Of a DNA stretch of 64,000 nucleotides, positions 28,787 to 39,653 are shown piece by piece. Source of the DNA: Comamonas sp. lk. Its GTDB lineage: Bacteria; Pseudomonadota; Gammaproteobacteria; Burkholderiales; Burkholderiaceae_C. Each line of letters opens with the position of its first letter. Within the stretch, counting starts at the first letter, position 1. The stretch covers positions 61,346 to 125,345 of the forward strand of contig CAMAQV010000002.1 of NCBI GenBank assembly GCA_945860595.1, in the 5' to 3' direction. The notes beneath the pieces were generated by a model. That model was not told the DNA's origin. It saw only the letters and a program-made list of their open reading frames with translations, and searched no databases. The translations under genes and the position numbers were made by a program.

Positions 28787-28837
28787 AGGGAGATTGTATG
28801 CCCCGACTGGCGCGGGTGCGGCTCTTAGAATCCCGCC

Positions 28838-30700
28838 ATGTCCTACCTTGTGCTCGCCCGCAAATACCGTCCGCGCAATTTTGCGGAAATGGTGGGGCAG
28901 GGCCATGTGGTGCAGGCGCTGTCCAACGCGCTGGGGTCGGGGCGTTTGCACCACGCCTATTTGTTCACCGGAACGCGCGGCGTAGGCAAAACCACCGTGG
29001 CGCGGATACTGGCCAAATCGCTCAACTGTGTGGGTTCCGACGGGCAGGGCGGCATTACCGCCACGCCTTGCGGGGTGTGCCAGGCCTGTGTCGATATCGA
29101 TAGCGGGCGCTTTGTGGACTACACCGAACTCGACGCGGCATCCAACCGCAGCGTTGACGAAATACAGGCCCTGCTGGAGCAGGCGGTGTACAAACCGGTG
29201 CAGGGGCGCTTCAAGGTCTTCATGATCGACGAGGTGCACATGCTGACCGGGCACGCTTTCAACGCCATGCTCAAAACGCTGGAGGAGCCGCCGGAGTACC
29301 TCAAGTTTGTGCTGGCCACCACCGACCCGCAAAAAGTGCCGGTCACCGTGCTTTCGCGCTGTCTGCAGTTCAGCCTGCGACCCATGGCGCCCGAGACGGT
29401 GCGCGAACATCTGGAGCACGTTTTGGCGGCGGAGCAGATTGCCTTCGATGCAGGTGCCCTGCGGCTGTTGGCGCGTGCAGCGCGCGGCTCCATGCGTGAC
29501 GCCCTGAGCCTGACCGATCAGGCGATTGCTTTTGGCGCTGGCCGGCTGGATGAGGCCATGGTGCGCCAGATGCTGGGCAGCGTGGACCAGTCTTATGTGT
29601 TCCAGCTCATCGACGCTTTGGCGCAGGGCGATGGTGCGGCGGTTTGCGCGCTGTGCGAAGTGCTGCGCACCCACGGCTTGAGCGCTGCATCTGCGCTAGA
29701 AGACATGGCCGCAGTGTTGCAGCGTATGGCGGTGTGGCAGGTCGCTGCCGCTGGCGTAGATGAGGACAGCGACCCCGACGCCGCACGTATTGCGCAACTA
29801 GCCGCACTGCTACCACCTGATGAAACCCAGTTGCTCTACAGCCTGTGTCTGCACGGTCGCGCTGATCTCGGCCTGGCCCCCGACGAATATGCCGCCCTGA
29901 CCATGGTTTTGCTGCGCTTGCTGGCCTTCAAGCCGGCGGTTGTCGCTGTGCATGGTTGGCAGGCCACGCAGGAAAAAAAAAGTCTGAATAGTCCGCACGC
30001 ACCACCGGGAAAGCGTGTGCCCGTGCGCGACAGTGCGCGACTGCAACCTGAAGCGCCGGGTGCCGCTGACCCGGATTCCGGTGATGCGGTGTGGCAGGAA
30101 ATCGACTTGGAACGTGACAAACAAGGCCAGCCACTAGAAGCAGTCTGGGCCGGAGACATGGCCGCAGAGCACGTTTCTGCGGGTGACGTACAGGCGTTGG
30201 AGGGCGCGCTGCGGCTTCCAGCTGTGCCGACCCTGCCGACCCGGCTGGTAGGTATCCCGGTGCGCAGTGCCACGACGGCCGAGCCCGAACCCGTGGCCAC
30301 TGCGGGACTGCAACCGACGCCGGAGGGCGATTTCTGGCACGGCGTGGTGCAAGCCCTGGTCGACAGCGCAGCCGTGAATGCCATGGCGCGCGAATTGGCT
30401 TTGCAGTCGCAATTGCTGGCGCGCGATGAGGGGCTGTGGTTGTTGCGGGTGGAGCGCGAATCACTCAACCAGACCAGTAGCCGCGAGCGTTTGGCCCAAG
30501 CCCTGCAGGCTGCGGGTTATGCCGTCGAACTGGCGGTGGAAATCGGCCGCGTCAGTGACTGTCCGGCGCGCCGCAACAGCGCGGCCAGCCAGGGCCGCAT
30601 GGATGCCGCCCGACAGCTCATCGAGGCTGACCCTTTTGTGCAGCGCATGGTGCGCGAGTTTGGGGCGAAAATCGTCCCAGGCTCGATCCAGCCGCTGTAA
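28838..30700 (+). CDS. dnaX: DNA polymerase III subunit gamma/tau
   Basis: MSYLVLARKYRPRNFAEMVGQGHVVQALSNALGSGRLHHAYLFTGTRGVGKTTVARILAKSLNC. Confidence 0.96.
   Translation: MSYLVLARKYRPRNFAEMVGQGHVVQALSNALGSGRLHHAYLFTGTRGVGKTTVARILAKSLNCVGSDGQGGITATPCGVCQACVDIDSGRFVDYTELDAASNRSVDEIQALLEQAVYKPVQGRFKVFMIDEVHMLTGHAFNAMLKTLEEPPEYLKFVLATTDPQKVPVTVLSRCLQFSLRPMAPETVREHLEHVLAAEQIAFDAGALRLLARAARGSMRDALSLTDQAIAFGAGRLDEAMVRQMLGSVDQSYVFQLIDALAQGDGAAVCALCEVLRTHGLSAASALEDMAAVLQRMAVWQVAAAGVDEDSDPDAARIAQLAALLPPDETQLLYSLCLHGRADLGLAPDEYAALTMVLLRLLAFKPAVVAVHGWQATQEKKSLNSPHAPPGKRVPVRDSARLQPEAPGAADPDSGDAVWQEIDLERDKQGQPLEAVWAGDMAAEHVSAGDVQALEGALRLPAVPTLPTRLVGIPVRSATTAEPEPVATAGLQPTPEGDFWHGVVQALVDSAAVNAMARELALQSQLLARDEGLWLLRVERESLNQTSSRERLAQALQAAGYAVELAVEIGRVSDCPARRNSAASQGRMDAARQLIEADPFVQRMVREFGAKIVPGSIQPL
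29973..29991 (+). other. A9 slippery run plus immediate out-of-frame stop in dnaX (predicted frameshift/slippage site)
   Basis: 0 frame GAA AAA AAA AGT CTG AAT; -1 frame AAG TCT GAA TAG (TAG 29989-29991); +1 frame GTC TGA (TGA 29985-29987). Confidence 0.65.
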
Positions 30701-30746
30701 CCTGCCGGACGCATCCCCGTTTTATTGACCCTTAAGGAATTTCCCC

Positions 30747-31079
30747 ATGTTCAACAAAGGACAACTTGCCGGCCTGATGAAGCAGGCGCAGGCCATGCAG
30801 GACAACATGAAGCGCGCGCAGGAAGAACTCGGCAGCATCGAGGTCAGCGGCGAGGCGGGCTCCGGCCTGGTCAAAGTCACCATGACCTGCAAGCACGAGG
30901 TCCGGCGCGTGCAGATCGACCCCAGTCTGCTGGTCGATGACAAAGACATGCTCGAAGACCTGGTAGCCGCCGCCTTTAACGCGGCGGCGCGTGCTGTGGA
31001 GGAGACCAGCAACGCCAAGATGGGCAAGGTCACCGCCGGTATGCCCAGCCTGCCCGGCGGCATGAAGCTGCCGTTCTAA
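30747..31079 (+). CDS. ybaB: YbaB/EbfC-family nucleoid-associated protein
   Basis: [61 protein letters not shown]; between dnaX and recR. Confidence 0.95.
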   Translation: MFNKGQLAGLMKQAQAMQDNMKRAQEELGSIEVSGEAGSGLVKVTMTCKHEVRRVQIDPSLLVDDKDMLEDLVAAAFNAAARAVEETSNAKMGKVTAGMPSLPGGMKLPF

Positions 31080-31080
31080 G

Positions 31081-31689
31081 GTGGAGCCACACGCGGCTGG
31101 TAGCGACGGCGCGGCGCTGGAGGGTTTGATCGCCGCCTTGCGCCGCCTGCCGGGGGTGGGGCAGAAGTCGGCACAGCGTATGGCGTTTCACCTGCTACAA
31201 CACGACCGCGCTGCAGCGCAGCAACTGGGGCGCGCCTTGCTGCATGCGGCGGAGCATGTGCAGCATTGTCAGCGTTGCAATACATTTTCCCAATCCAGCC
31301 TGTGTACGGTGTGCGCCAACCCGCAGCGCGACGCCAGCCTTTTGTGCGTGGTGGAAACCCCGGCCGATCAGGCCGCACTGGAGCGCACCAAGGCGTACCA
31401 GGGCCTTTACTTTGTGCTCATGGGTAAGCTCAGCCCGCTGGACGGCATCGGCCCCAAAGACATCGGTATTGAGGCCTTGTTTGCACGTGCCTGCGACGGG
31501 GTGGTGCGTGAAGTCATTCTGGCTACCAATTTCACCGCTGAGGGAGAGGCCACCGCCCACGTCATCAGCGAAGGCTTGAAAGCCCGCGGCTTGCGCCCGA
31601 CCCGCCTGGCGCGCGGCGTGCCAGTGGGCAGTGAATTGGAATATGTGGATCTCGGTACCATCGCGCACGCGCTGGTCGATCGCCGTTAG
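31081..31689 (+). CDS. recR: Recombination protein RecR
   Basis: [17 protein letters not shown]; Cys4 Zn finger [16 protein letters not shown]; Toprim. Confidence 0.96.
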   Translation: MEPHAAGSDGAALEGLIAALRRLPGVGQKSAQRMAFHLLQHDRAAAQQLGRALLHAAEHVQHCQRCNTFSQSSLCTVCANPQRDASLLCVVETPADQAALERTKAYQGLYFVLMGKLSPLDGIGPKDIGIEALFARACDGVVREVILATNFTAEGEATAHVISEGLKARGLRPTRLARGVPVGSELEYVDLGTIAHALVDRR

Positions 31690-31711
31690 CGCGTATTCAG
31701 GAGGAGCCCCC

Positions 31712-32116
31712 ATGCCCCATTTTTCTCTGGCTTACTGGTGCGTTTTGGCCGCAGCAGTCTTGCCCATTGTTTGCGCCGGTATCGCCAAGTCCGGTCGCTT
31801 TGTGCCCCTGAGCGAGGGCGGCTACGACAACCGCAACCCCCGCGACTGGCTGGCCCGTCAAAGTGCCTGGCGTGCCCGCGCTAACGCCGCGCAAGCCAAC
31901 AGCTTTGAGGCCTTGCCGTTTTTTATCGGGGCCGTGCTCATCGCCCATCAACTCAGCGCGGATGCGGACTGGCTGGACCTGCTCGCGGCCTTGTTTATCA
32001 CGCTGCGGATTGTGTACACCGGCCTGTATGTCGGTGGCATGGCCCATGCGCGCAGTCTGGTGTGGACCGGCGCCTTTTTAACCAATGTGGCGATTCTTTT
32101 CCTGGGCTACCGCTGA
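31712..32116 (+). CDS. MAPEG-family membrane protein
   Basis: Four-TM MAPEG pattern: NPRDWLARQSAWRARANAAQANSFEALPFFIGAVLIA. Confidence 0.85.
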   Translation: MPHFSLAYWCVLAAAVLPIVCAGIAKSGRFVPLSEGGYDNRNPRDWLARQSAWRARANAAQANSFEALPFFIGAVLIAHQLSADADWLDLLAALFITLRIVYTGLYVGGMAHARSLVWTGAFLTNVAILFLGYR

Positions 32117-32130
32117 GGCGGCGCATCGGA

Positions 32131-33540
32131 TCAGCCGGATTTTTTATCGCGTGTGACGGTCGCCGTCTTTTTGACCCGGCCGCCTTTTTTCTCGGCTTTG
32201 GCAGGCAAGAATACGATGATTTTTTGACCAGCCTTAAAACTTGCAGACGCGCTGACCTGATTCCATAGCGCGACATTGCCGGGTGTGGTTTTGTAGCGAC
32301 TGGCGATACTGGCTACCGTATCTTTTTTACCGGCTTTAACCACCGTGCGCTTGAGCACGATTTCAGGGGCTAGCGACAGCTGGCCGTTGTCAGCCACTTT
32401 CCCTGTGACATCCTGTTCCAGCTTAGCTCCGCGTGGCACCAACAGCGACGAACCGGCGCCGATGAGCATGCGCGCCGGAATGCCGTTAATTTCACGCAGC
32501 TGCTGCTCGCCCATCCCTGCCCGTTTGGCCGCTGCCGCCACGGTCATGGTTTGGGGTACCACCCATACCGTCCAACTCGCCAGCCGGGCACCGGCGAAGC
32601 CGTTCAGATTGTTCTGAAACACCTCCGCGTTGTCCCAGGGCAGCAGGATGTAGGGCTTGCCCGCAGCCAGAATGACCGGCTTGCTGGCTGAAGGATTCAG
32701 CGCCTTGAAATCATCCAGAGGGATCTGCGCCAGCTTGGCGGCCAGCGTGACGTCGATGTCGCGACTGATCGGCACACTGGTGAAATACGGGTGGTTGCCG
32801 ATTGCCGGCAATTGTGAATTGAAGGTCTGCGGCTGCGCCACGATGTTCTTGATGGCCTGCAACTTAGGCACATAGAGCCGGGTTTCCGCTGGCATGGGGA
32901 GGTCCAGATAGCTGGTGCCCAGCCCGCGCTGCTGGTTGCGGGCGATGGCGCGTCCCACATTGCCTTCACCCCAGTTGTAGGCGGCGAGCGCCAGATGCCA
33001 GTCGCCAAACATGCCGTAGAGCCTTTGAAGGTAGTCCAACGCTGCGCGGGTGCTGGCTAATACGTCGCGGCGGTCGTCGCGGAAGACGTTTTGTTTGAGC
33101 TCGAAAGACTTGCCGGTGGCCGGCATGAACTGCCACATGCCCGCGGCCTTGGCGGTAGATACCGCTTGGGGATTGAACGCACTTTCCACAAAGGGCAGCA
33201 GTGCCAGCTCGGTAGGCATGCCGCGCAGTTCCAGTTCTTCGACGATGTGGAACAGGTATTTTCGCGAGCGTTCGGTCATGCGGTAGAGGTAGTCAGGACG
33301 GCTGGCGTACCAGACTTCGCGCTCGCGCACCTGGGCGGTGTCCAGATCCGGTATGGCGAACCCGGTGCGGATGCGGTCCCAGATTTCGGATGGCGCCTCC
33401 AGTGTCGCCACCCGTCGACTCGTGCCCTCCAGGTTGGTGGGCGGGGGCAGTGCATCGGGCTCGCTTTGCGCCAACGCTGTGCCACCCGCCAGCATCAGCA
33501 GCGTCAGTCCGACAAGCCGGTTGGCCATGAAATGTTTCAT
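32131..33540 (-). CDS. mltD: Membrane-bound lytic murein transglycosylase D-like (SLT + LysM)
   Basis: LPFVESAFNPQAVSTAKAAGMWQFMPATGKSFEL...ALAAYNWGEGNVGRAI; C-terminal LysM repeats; start MKHFMANRL. Confidence 0.9.
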   Translation of the reverse strand: MKHFMANRLVGLTLLMLAGGTALAQSEPDALPPPTNLEGTSRRVATLEAPSEIWDRIRTGFAIPDLDTAQVREREVWYASRPDYLYRMTERSRKYLFHIVEELELRGMPTELALLPFVESAFNPQAVSTAKAAGMWQFMPATGKSFELKQNVFRDDRRDVLASTRAALDYLQRLYGMFGDWHLALAAYNWGEGNVGRAIARNQQRGLGTSYLDLPMPAETRLYVPKLQAIKNIVAQPQTFNSQLPAIGNHPYFTSVPISRDIDVTLAAKLAQIPLDDFKALNPSASKPVILAAGKPYILLPWDNAEVFQNNLNGFAGARLASWTVWVVPQTMTVAAAAKRAGMGEQQLREINGIPARMLIGAGSSLLVPRGAKLEQDVTGKVADNGQLSLAPEIVLKRTVVKAGKKDTVASIASRYKTTPGNVALWNQVSASASFKAGQKIIVFLPAKAEKKGGRVKKTATVTRDKKSG

Positions 33541-33696
33541 CACAAAAAAATGCATAGAGTGTCTGGGTGTGCCGTAACCGAAGCGCCAGCGCAGCAAGCG
33601 CCGAAAGTGCACTGACTTGACTTCGCTGGCAGGTGAATAGAATGCCCCGAAAGATTGGGATGGCCGGGTTCCCAAACGGGCAAGTAAATAGGTTTC

Positions 33697-34491
33697 ATGG
33701 ACGAACAAATTATAGGTTTGCAGGAATGGCTGGCCACGCCTGTGGGCCGCTACCTGCTGGACTGGGAGCAGCACCACATGGATGCAGCGGTGGCCGACGC
33801 ATTCGGTTTCCACGCTTTGCAGCTTGGAGTCCCCGTATTAGACGCCTTGCGCAGCAACCGCATGCCGCACCGCTGGCGTGCCGATCAGCAACCCGACGCC
33901 GTCGCACCGCTGCGTTGCGCCCTGCTCACTGACTTTGCCGCCTTACCTTTTCCCGCCGCCAGTCTGGACCTCCTGGTCTTGCCCCACACCCTGGAGAGCA
34001 GCATCGATCCCCATGCGACCTTGCGCGAGGTGGAGCGCGTGCTGGTGCCGGAAGGGCGCGTGGTGATTTGCGGCCTCAACCCGGTCAGCTTGTGGACATT
34101 GCGCCAGGGTCTGGGCATGCTGCTGCGGCGTGTGGGCTTGCGCGGACAGTGGGGCCCGCTGTATTTGCCGCGGGCAGAAGAAGTCATCGGGCACTGGCGT
34201 TTGCGTGACTGGTTGCGGCTGCTCAGTTTTGACACTGAGCGCGTGCAATTTGGCTGTTATGTGCCGCCTGTGCGCAGCGCGAAATGGCTGGGTCGCTGGG
34301 GCTTTATGGAGCGCTGGGGTGCGCGCTGGTGGCCGGTTCTGGGCGCGTGCTACCTGGTGGTCGGCGTCAAGCGGGTGCGCGGCATGCGCGTGCTGACACC
34401 CGCGTGGAAGCCCGCACCAAAACGCTCTACGCAGGCCGCCCCCGTCGCCAGCCATTTGGAAACCGGAAAACACGGAATGCCCCATGAATGA
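33697..34491 (+). CDS. SAM-dependent methyltransferase
   Basis: Class I methyltransferase pattern ([44 protein letters not shown]), overlaps rnhA. Confidence 0.82.
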   Translation: MDEQIIGLQEWLATPVGRYLLDWEQHHMDAAVADAFGFHALQLGVPVLDALRSNRMPHRWRADQQPDAVAPLRCALLTDFAALPFPAASLDLLVLPHTLESSIDPHATLREVERVLVPEGRVVICGLNPVSLWTLRQGLGMLLRRVGLRGQWGPLYLPRAEEVIGHWRLRDWLRLLSFDTERVQFGCYVPPVRSAKWLGRWGFMERWGARWWPVLGACYLVVGVKRVRGMRVLTPAWKPAPKRSTQAAPVASHLETGKHGMPHE

Positions 34492-34936
34492 AGTCGTGAT
34501 GTACACAGACGGAGCCTGCAAAGGCAATCCGGGACCTGGTGGCTGGGGTGTCTTGCTCTGCGCCGCCGATGGCACCCGCAAGGAGTTGTGTGGCGGCGAG
34601 CTGGGCACCACCAACAACCGGATGGAGATGATGGCGGTTATTCAGGCGTTGGCGGCGCTCAAACGTCCCTGCGCTGTCACAGTGCATCTGGACAGCCAGT
34701 ACGTGCTCAAGGGTATTACCGAGTGGCTGCCCGGATGGAAAGCCAAGGGCTGGAGGACGGCTTCGAAACAGCCGGTCAAGAACGTGGACCTATGGCAACG
34801 ACTTGACGAACTCGTGGCCACCGGCGGACACCGCATCGATTGGCGCTGGGTCAAAGGCCATGCGGGCGATCCGGGCAACGAGCGCGCCGACGCGCTGGCC
34901 AACCAAGGCGTCAAGCTGGCCATGGACGTGGCCTGA
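34484..34936 (+). CDS. rnhA: Ribonuclease HI
   Basis: [20 protein letters not shown]...[13 protein letters not shown]...[19 protein letters not shown]. Confidence 0.96.
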   Translation: MNEVVMYTDGACKGNPGPGGWGVLLCAADGTRKELCGGELGTTNNRMEMMAVIQALAALKRPCAVTVHLDSQYVLKGITEWLPGWKAKGWRTASKQPVKNVDLWQRLDELVATGGHRIDWRWVKGHAGDPGNERADALANQGVKLAMDVA

Positions 34937-34943
34937 GCCGGCG

Positions 34944-36236
34944 CTACATCACCCCGTCAAACAGCATCACGCTGACGGTATCCCCGACCTGGATATTGCC
35001 CTGGTCGTGGGCCAGTACCAGCAGGCCATTGGCCTGCACCATGGAGCGCAGAACCCCTGAGCCCTGCTGCCCCGTGGTCCGCACCGTCAGCGCCCCGGCG
35101 CTGTCGCTGCTGACGATGGCGCGCTGGTATTCGGTACGTCCGGGTTTTTTGCGGATGGCCTCGCTGCTGCGGGCTTGCAGCAACGGTGGCTCGTTGGCAT
35201 CGGCTCCCATCATCTGCCACAGCGCCGGACGGACAAAGGCCAAAAAGGTCACCATGACCGCCACCGGGTTGCCGGGCAGGCCGAACAGCGGCTTGTGCCC
35301 GATGCGCCCGACCGCCATCGGACGGCCCGGGCGCATGGCGATGCGCCAGAACACCACGCCACCGCCGCTGCCGTCGGGCGCGCTGCACGCTAGTTTGCGC
35401 ATCATGGCCTTGGTGTGATCGGCCTCGCCCACGCTGACTCCGCCGCTGGTGATGGTGGCATCGGCCTCGCGCGCAGCGCGGCTGAATGCGGCTTCAAGTG
35501 CTGCGGGTTGGTCGGGCACGACGCCCAGATCCAGCACATCAATACCCATGCGCTGCAACATCCCGAATACCGTGTAGCGGTTGCTGTCAAAGACCGCCCC
35601 TTCGCGCGGAGCCTCACCCAGGCTCAGAATTTCATCGCCAGTGCTGAAATACGCAACCCGCAGGCGCGCAAAAACCCGGACCTCTGCCAGCCCCAGGCTG
35701 GCAATCAGGCCCAGCGCTGCAGGCGTGATGCGGGCGCCGCGGGTGAGCGCTGCACTGCCCCGGCGCAGATCCTCGCCTGCGAACCGCCGGTTGTCGCCGC
35801 AGCCCACCACCCCCGGCGCAAGAGTGACCGCACCGTCTCCCGCAGTCACCAGCTCCTGGGGAACCACGGTATCCAGTCCGGCGGGCATCACCGCGCCGGT
35901 CATGATCTTGACGCACTGCCCCGCGCCAACCGTCCCGCCATACGCCGCGCCGGCGCGCGCCGTTCCCACCACCCGCAGCGACAGGGGTGCGTTCGCGCGC
36001 AATTGGCGGCCATCAAAGGCATAGCCGTCCATCGCCGAGTTGTCGTGATCGGGGACGTTGATGGGGCAGATCACATCGTCGGCCAGCACCCGGCCCAGCG
36101 CCTGCAACAGAGGGATGGTTTCGGTACGGGTCGGCGTGGGCACCAGCTGGGTCAAAAACGCGTTCACTGTGTGGGCGGGCAGGGCCTGCGGGTCGTAGCC
36201 CTCTAACGCGGCGGCAATGTATTCCAGGCTTTTCAT
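34944..36236 (-). CDS. moeA: Molybdopterin molybdenumtransferase MoeA
   Basis: NVPDHDNSAMDGYAFDG...DEILSLGEAPREGAVFDSNRYT...TSGGVSVGEADH...FGLPGNPVAVMVTF. Confidence 0.95.
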   Translation of the reverse strand: MKSLEYIAAALEGYDPQALPAHTVNAFLTQLVPTPTRTETIPLLQALGRVLADDVICPINVPDHDNSAMDGYAFDGRQLRANAPLSLRVVGTARAGAAYGGTVGAGQCVKIMTGAVMPAGLDTVVPQELVTAGDGAVTLAPGVVGCGDNRRFAGEDLRRGSAALTRGARITPAALGLIASLGLAEVRVFARLRVAYFSTGDEILSLGEAPREGAVFDSNRYTVFGMLQRMGIDVLDLGVVPDQPAALEAAFSRAAREADATITSGGVSVGEADHTKAMMRKLACSAPDGSGGGVVFWRIAMRPGRPMAVGRIGHKPLFGLPGNPVAVMVTFLAFVRPALWQMMGADANEPPLLQARSSEAIRKKPGRTEYQRAIVSSDSAGALTVRTTGQQGSGVLRSMVQANGLLVLAHDQGNIQVGDTVSVMLFDGVM

Positions 36237-36916
36237 GAGTGGCTGGTAGCCGGGTCTTCCAGCATGTGCAAGTCGGCCAGGGTATTGGCGTTGAAAAATG
36301 CGCGCGGGTCATCGTGCGCAAGATTGAATGCCACCTCCACCTGCCGCTGCACCTGCGTCCACGCGTCAATTTTGCGTCCACCTTCGTGCAGGAACTGCGT
36401 CAAACTGGCATAGAGACTGGTTTTCAGTAGGCAAAACACGGGTTGCCTGCGCACGCTGCGGTCCTGCGGTCCGTCCGGGGCGCAGGCCATGGCGACGTTG
36501 GCCTGGTTCGCTGCAAGCGCCTGCGCCAGTCGCGCCAGCAGATCCAGCGGAAACTGGGGTGAGTCGCAGGGCACGGTCAGCAGGTAGTCATGCGTGGCGG
36601 CGCAATGTTCCAAGGCGGTATGGAAACCGGCCAGCGGTCCGGCAAAACCACCCACAGTGTCAGTCCACACCGGGAAGCCCCAGTTGGCGTAGACCGACTG
36701 GCTGCGGTTGGCGTTGATGGCCAGGGTGCGGGGCACGCCCAGTGTCTGCTGTTGCAGGCGTTGCAATGCGTGGCGGGCCAAGGGTTGGCCACGCAAGACT
36801 TGCAGGCCTTTGTCCACCCCGCCCATGCGCCGGCCCTCGCCCCCGGCCAGCACCACAGCACATACCTGGTCGGCGCGGATGGCCGGGCCAGCGGCTATGG
36901 CGGACGTCGGGGACAT
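36233..36916 (-). CDS. mobA: Molybdenum cofactor guanylyltransferase
   Basis: VCAVVLAGGEGRRMGGVDKGLQVLRGQPLARHALQRL. Confidence 0.94.
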   Translation of the reverse strand: MSPTSAIAAGPAIRADQVCAVVLAGGEGRRMGGVDKGLQVLRGQPLARHALQRLQQQTLGVPRTLAINANRSQSVYANWGFPVWTDTVGGFAGPLAGFHTALEHCAATHDYLLTVPCDSPQFPLDLLARLAQALAANQANVAMACAPDGPQDRSVRRQPVFCLLKTSLYASLTQFLHEGGRKIDAWTQVQRQVEVAFNLAHDDPRAFFNANTLADLHMLEDPATSHS

Positions 36917-36922
36917 GCCGGG

Positions 36923-38089
36923 TCAGCCTCCGATGTAGCTCATTTCCACCCTTTGCGCGCTGGTGCCCGCGCCTTGGTCGGGCGGCAAGGCCGCGCGCAG
37001 TGCGGAGTAGCGGTCCTCGCGGCCTCGCCAAATATGGGCAATTGCGCTGGCCAGGTCAGCGTCATCGGCACCGGCGCGCACCAGACTGCGCAGGTCATAG
37101 CCCTGGCTGGCAAACAGGCACAGGTAGAGCTGGCCTTCGGTCGACAGGCGCGCGCGGCTGCAGTCGCCGCAAAAAGCCTGCGTGACGCTGCTGATCACGC
37201 CGATTTCGCCTAAGCGTGGGTCGTGCTGCCCGTTCGCGCCCGCATAGCCCCAGCGCTGCGCGGTCTCACCCGCTTGCGCGGCCTGTAGCGCCACCAGCGG
37301 CATGGCAGCCTGGATACGCGCGACCACGGCGCTGGAGGGCAAGACATCGTCCATGCGCCAGCCGTTGGTGGCGCCCACATCCATGTATTCGATGAAGCGC
37401 AGCACCACGCCGCTTCCCTGAAAATGCCGTGCCATGGGCAGGATCTCGTGGTCATTGGTGCCGCGCTTGACCACCATGTTCACCTTGATGGGCCCCAAGC
37501 CTGCGGCCTGGGCGGCCGCAATGCCCTGCAATACGTCCGAGACCGGGAAATCGACGTCGTTCATGCGCTTGAACACTGCGTCGTCCAGGCCGTCCAGGCT
37601 GACGGTGACGCGCTGCAGGCCCGCAGCCCGCAGGCAGGCTGCCTTGCGCGCCAGCAGCGCACCATTGGTGGTCAGCGTCAGGTCCAGCGGTTTGCCCTGC
37701 GGGGTGCGCAAAGCAGCCAGTTGCGCAACCAGCACCTCCAGGTTTTTGCGCAGCAACGGTTCGCCACCGGTGAGCCGGATTTTTTCGACTCCGTGGGCAA
37801 CGAATTGGGTCGCGATACGGCTGATTTCCTCAAAACTGAGCAAGTCCGACTGCGGCAGGTAGACATAATCCTTATCGAAAACTTCCTTGGGCATGCAATA
37901 GCTGCAGCGGAAATTGCAGCGGTCGGTCACGCTGATGCGCAGGTCATGCAATGGGCGGTGTAGGCGATCCTGAAGGTGTCCGCTGGCCAGCATGCGGGTG
38001 GCTGGTTCCAGCGCGGCTGCGGGTGTGGGCATGCGGCGCGTGCGCTGGTCCACCAGGTGGACAATGCGGGGTGTGGAATTTTCGGCCAT
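36923..38089 (-). CDS. moaA: GTP 3',8-cyclase MoaA (radical SAM)
   Basis: [23 protein letters not shown]; ends in GG. Confidence 0.96.
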   Translation of the reverse strand: MAENSTPRIVHLVDQRTRRMPTPAAALEPATRMLASGHLQDRLHRPLHDLRISVTDRCNFRCSYCMPKEVFDKDYVYLPQSDLLSFEEISRIATQFVAHGVEKIRLTGGEPLLRKNLEVLVAQLAALRTPQGKPLDLTLTTNGALLARKAACLRAAGLQRVTVSLDGLDDAVFKRMNDVDFPVSDVLQGIAAAQAAGLGPIKVNMVVKRGTNDHEILPMARHFQGSGVVLRFIEYMDVGATNGWRMDDVLPSSAVVARIQAAMPLVALQAAQAGETAQRWGYAGANGQHDPRLGEIGVISSVTQAFCGDCSRARLSTEGQLYLCLFASQGYDLRSLVRAGADDADLASAIAHIWRGREDRYSALRAALPPDQGAGTSAQRVEMSYIGG

Positions 38090-38153
38090 GGGGCTTATTG
38101 TGAACCGTGTTCGTCGTCTGCGGTGCGCACGACGAACCGCTGAATAGAAGAGG

Positions 38154-39653
38154 GTGGCCTTGTTGCGGGAATGGGTAATTGCATGGTTGGCACTGGCGTG
38201 TGGCCTCAGCGGGCTGGTGGCATGGCGTGCCGTGCGGCGTGAGCGCATGCAGGCGGCGCGCCTGAACGCAGCCATCCAAAGCCTTGAGAACAATGATTTC
38301 TCCCAGATTGCGGTGCTGGCACGCGCCAATGGGCCCTTGGCACCGAGTTACCGCACGCTGAGCGCCATTGGCCAGCGCTTGCAGTGGGGCAAGGAGGAGC
38401 TTGAGGAGCTGGTTTCCGATGTGACCCGTGAGCTGCGTCTTCGCAAAGAAGAGGCGGAAAAAGCCACCCGGGCGAAGTCGAGTTTTATTGCGGCCGCCAG
38501 CCATGATCTGCGCCAGCCCATGCATGCCATGGGCTTATTCATTGCCCGCTTGGGGCAGTTACCTCTGGGCAGCGGTGCCGACGCTTTGGTTGACAACCTG
38601 GAGTTGGCGGTGCAGTCCATGCAGGATTTGCTGGATGGCTTGCTGAATCTGTCCCAACTCGAGGCCGGCGCGGTCAAGGCCGATTTCCAGGCGCACCCGG
38701 TAGAGCACACCTTCCAGGCAGTGCGTGCCGCGTTGTCTGCGCAAGCCCGTGCCCAGGGTTTGCGCTTGCGTGTGCGTCCTACGAATTTGTGGGCCCTGAC
38801 CGACCCTGCCCTACTGCAGCGGGTGGTGATGAACCTGGGCCACAACGCCCTGCGCTACACCAACCAGGGTGCCGTGCTGATTGTTTGCCGCAAAGTGCAC
38901 GACGGGACCGGCGTACGCATTGATGTGCTGGACAGTGGACGCGGCATCGATCCGGCCCACCACGTGCAAATTTTCCAGGAGTTTTACCGGGTCGATGGCG
39001 AGAGCTCGGATGTGTCCAAGGGCATGGGACTGGGGCTGAATATCGTGGCGCGCACCGCTGACGTCCTGGGTGCTGCCTTGTCTTTGCGCTCGGCACTGGG
39101 CTGCGGGGCCCGCTTTTCGGTGACGCTGCCGATTGCACAGACGCGTCGTACGCAGCCGCAGCCGGGTCGGCCAACTGAGCCGGCCTCCGCGGCTGCGCCT
39201 CTGGCGGATTTGGCAGGCCTGCGCGTGCTGTTGTTGGAGCCCGACGACAGCCTGCGCGCCGCCACGCGGGATTTGCTGGTTTCCTGGGGCTGCACCGTGA
39301 TGGCGGAACCGGCCCTGGCACCGGCGCTTTTGCGCATGAAGGATGAAGATTTCGTCCCTGGCGTGGTGTTGTGTGACTTTTCCCTGGCTGGTCCGGTCGG
39401 TTTGGATGCGGCGAAACCGGGGACAGCGGTGGGGGCTGAGACCGGCGCGCTTGCCGCAGTCAGCCACCAGTGCGGCACCCGAGTTGCGGCCTGCTTGTTT
39501 GGCGGTCCTGGCGAAGCAGTGCTGCGCGCGCAATGGCAGGAGCAGGGGGTCGTCGTGCTGGACAAGCCGGTGCGCCCGGCCAAGTTGCGTGCCTGGTTGC
39601 GCCGCTTGCGCACGGGGGAAGCAGTGCGTCAGATACCCGGTCTGAATCCGTAG
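38154..39653 (+). CDS. Hybrid sensor histidine kinase with C-terminal receiver-like domain
   Basis: H-box [24 protein letters not shown]-box [18 protein letters not shown]-boxes [19 protein letters not shown]; receiver-like [20 protein letters not shown]. Confidence 0.9.
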   Translation: MALLREWVIAWLALACGLSGLVAWRAVRRERMQAARLNAAIQSLENNDFSQIAVLARANGPLAPSYRTLSAIGQRLQWGKEELEELVSDVTRELRLRKEEAEKATRAKSSFIAAASHDLRQPMHAMGLFIARLGQLPLGSGADALVDNLELAVQSMQDLLDGLLNLSQLEAGAVKADFQAHPVEHTFQAVRAALSAQARAQGLRLRVRPTNLWALTDPALLQRVVMNLGHNALRYTNQGAVLIVCRKVHDGTGVRIDVLDSGRGIDPAHHVQIFQEFYRVDGESSDVSKGMGLGLNIVARTADVLGAALSLRSALGCGARFSVTLPIAQTRRTQPQPGRPTEPASAAAPLADLAGLRVLLLEPDDSLRAATRDLLVSWGCTVMAEPALAPALLRMKDEDFVPGVVLCDFSLAGPVGLDAAKPGTAVGAETGALAAVSHQCGTRVAACLFGGPGEAVLRAQWQEQGVVVLDKPVRPAKLRAWLRRLRTGEAVRQIPGLNP

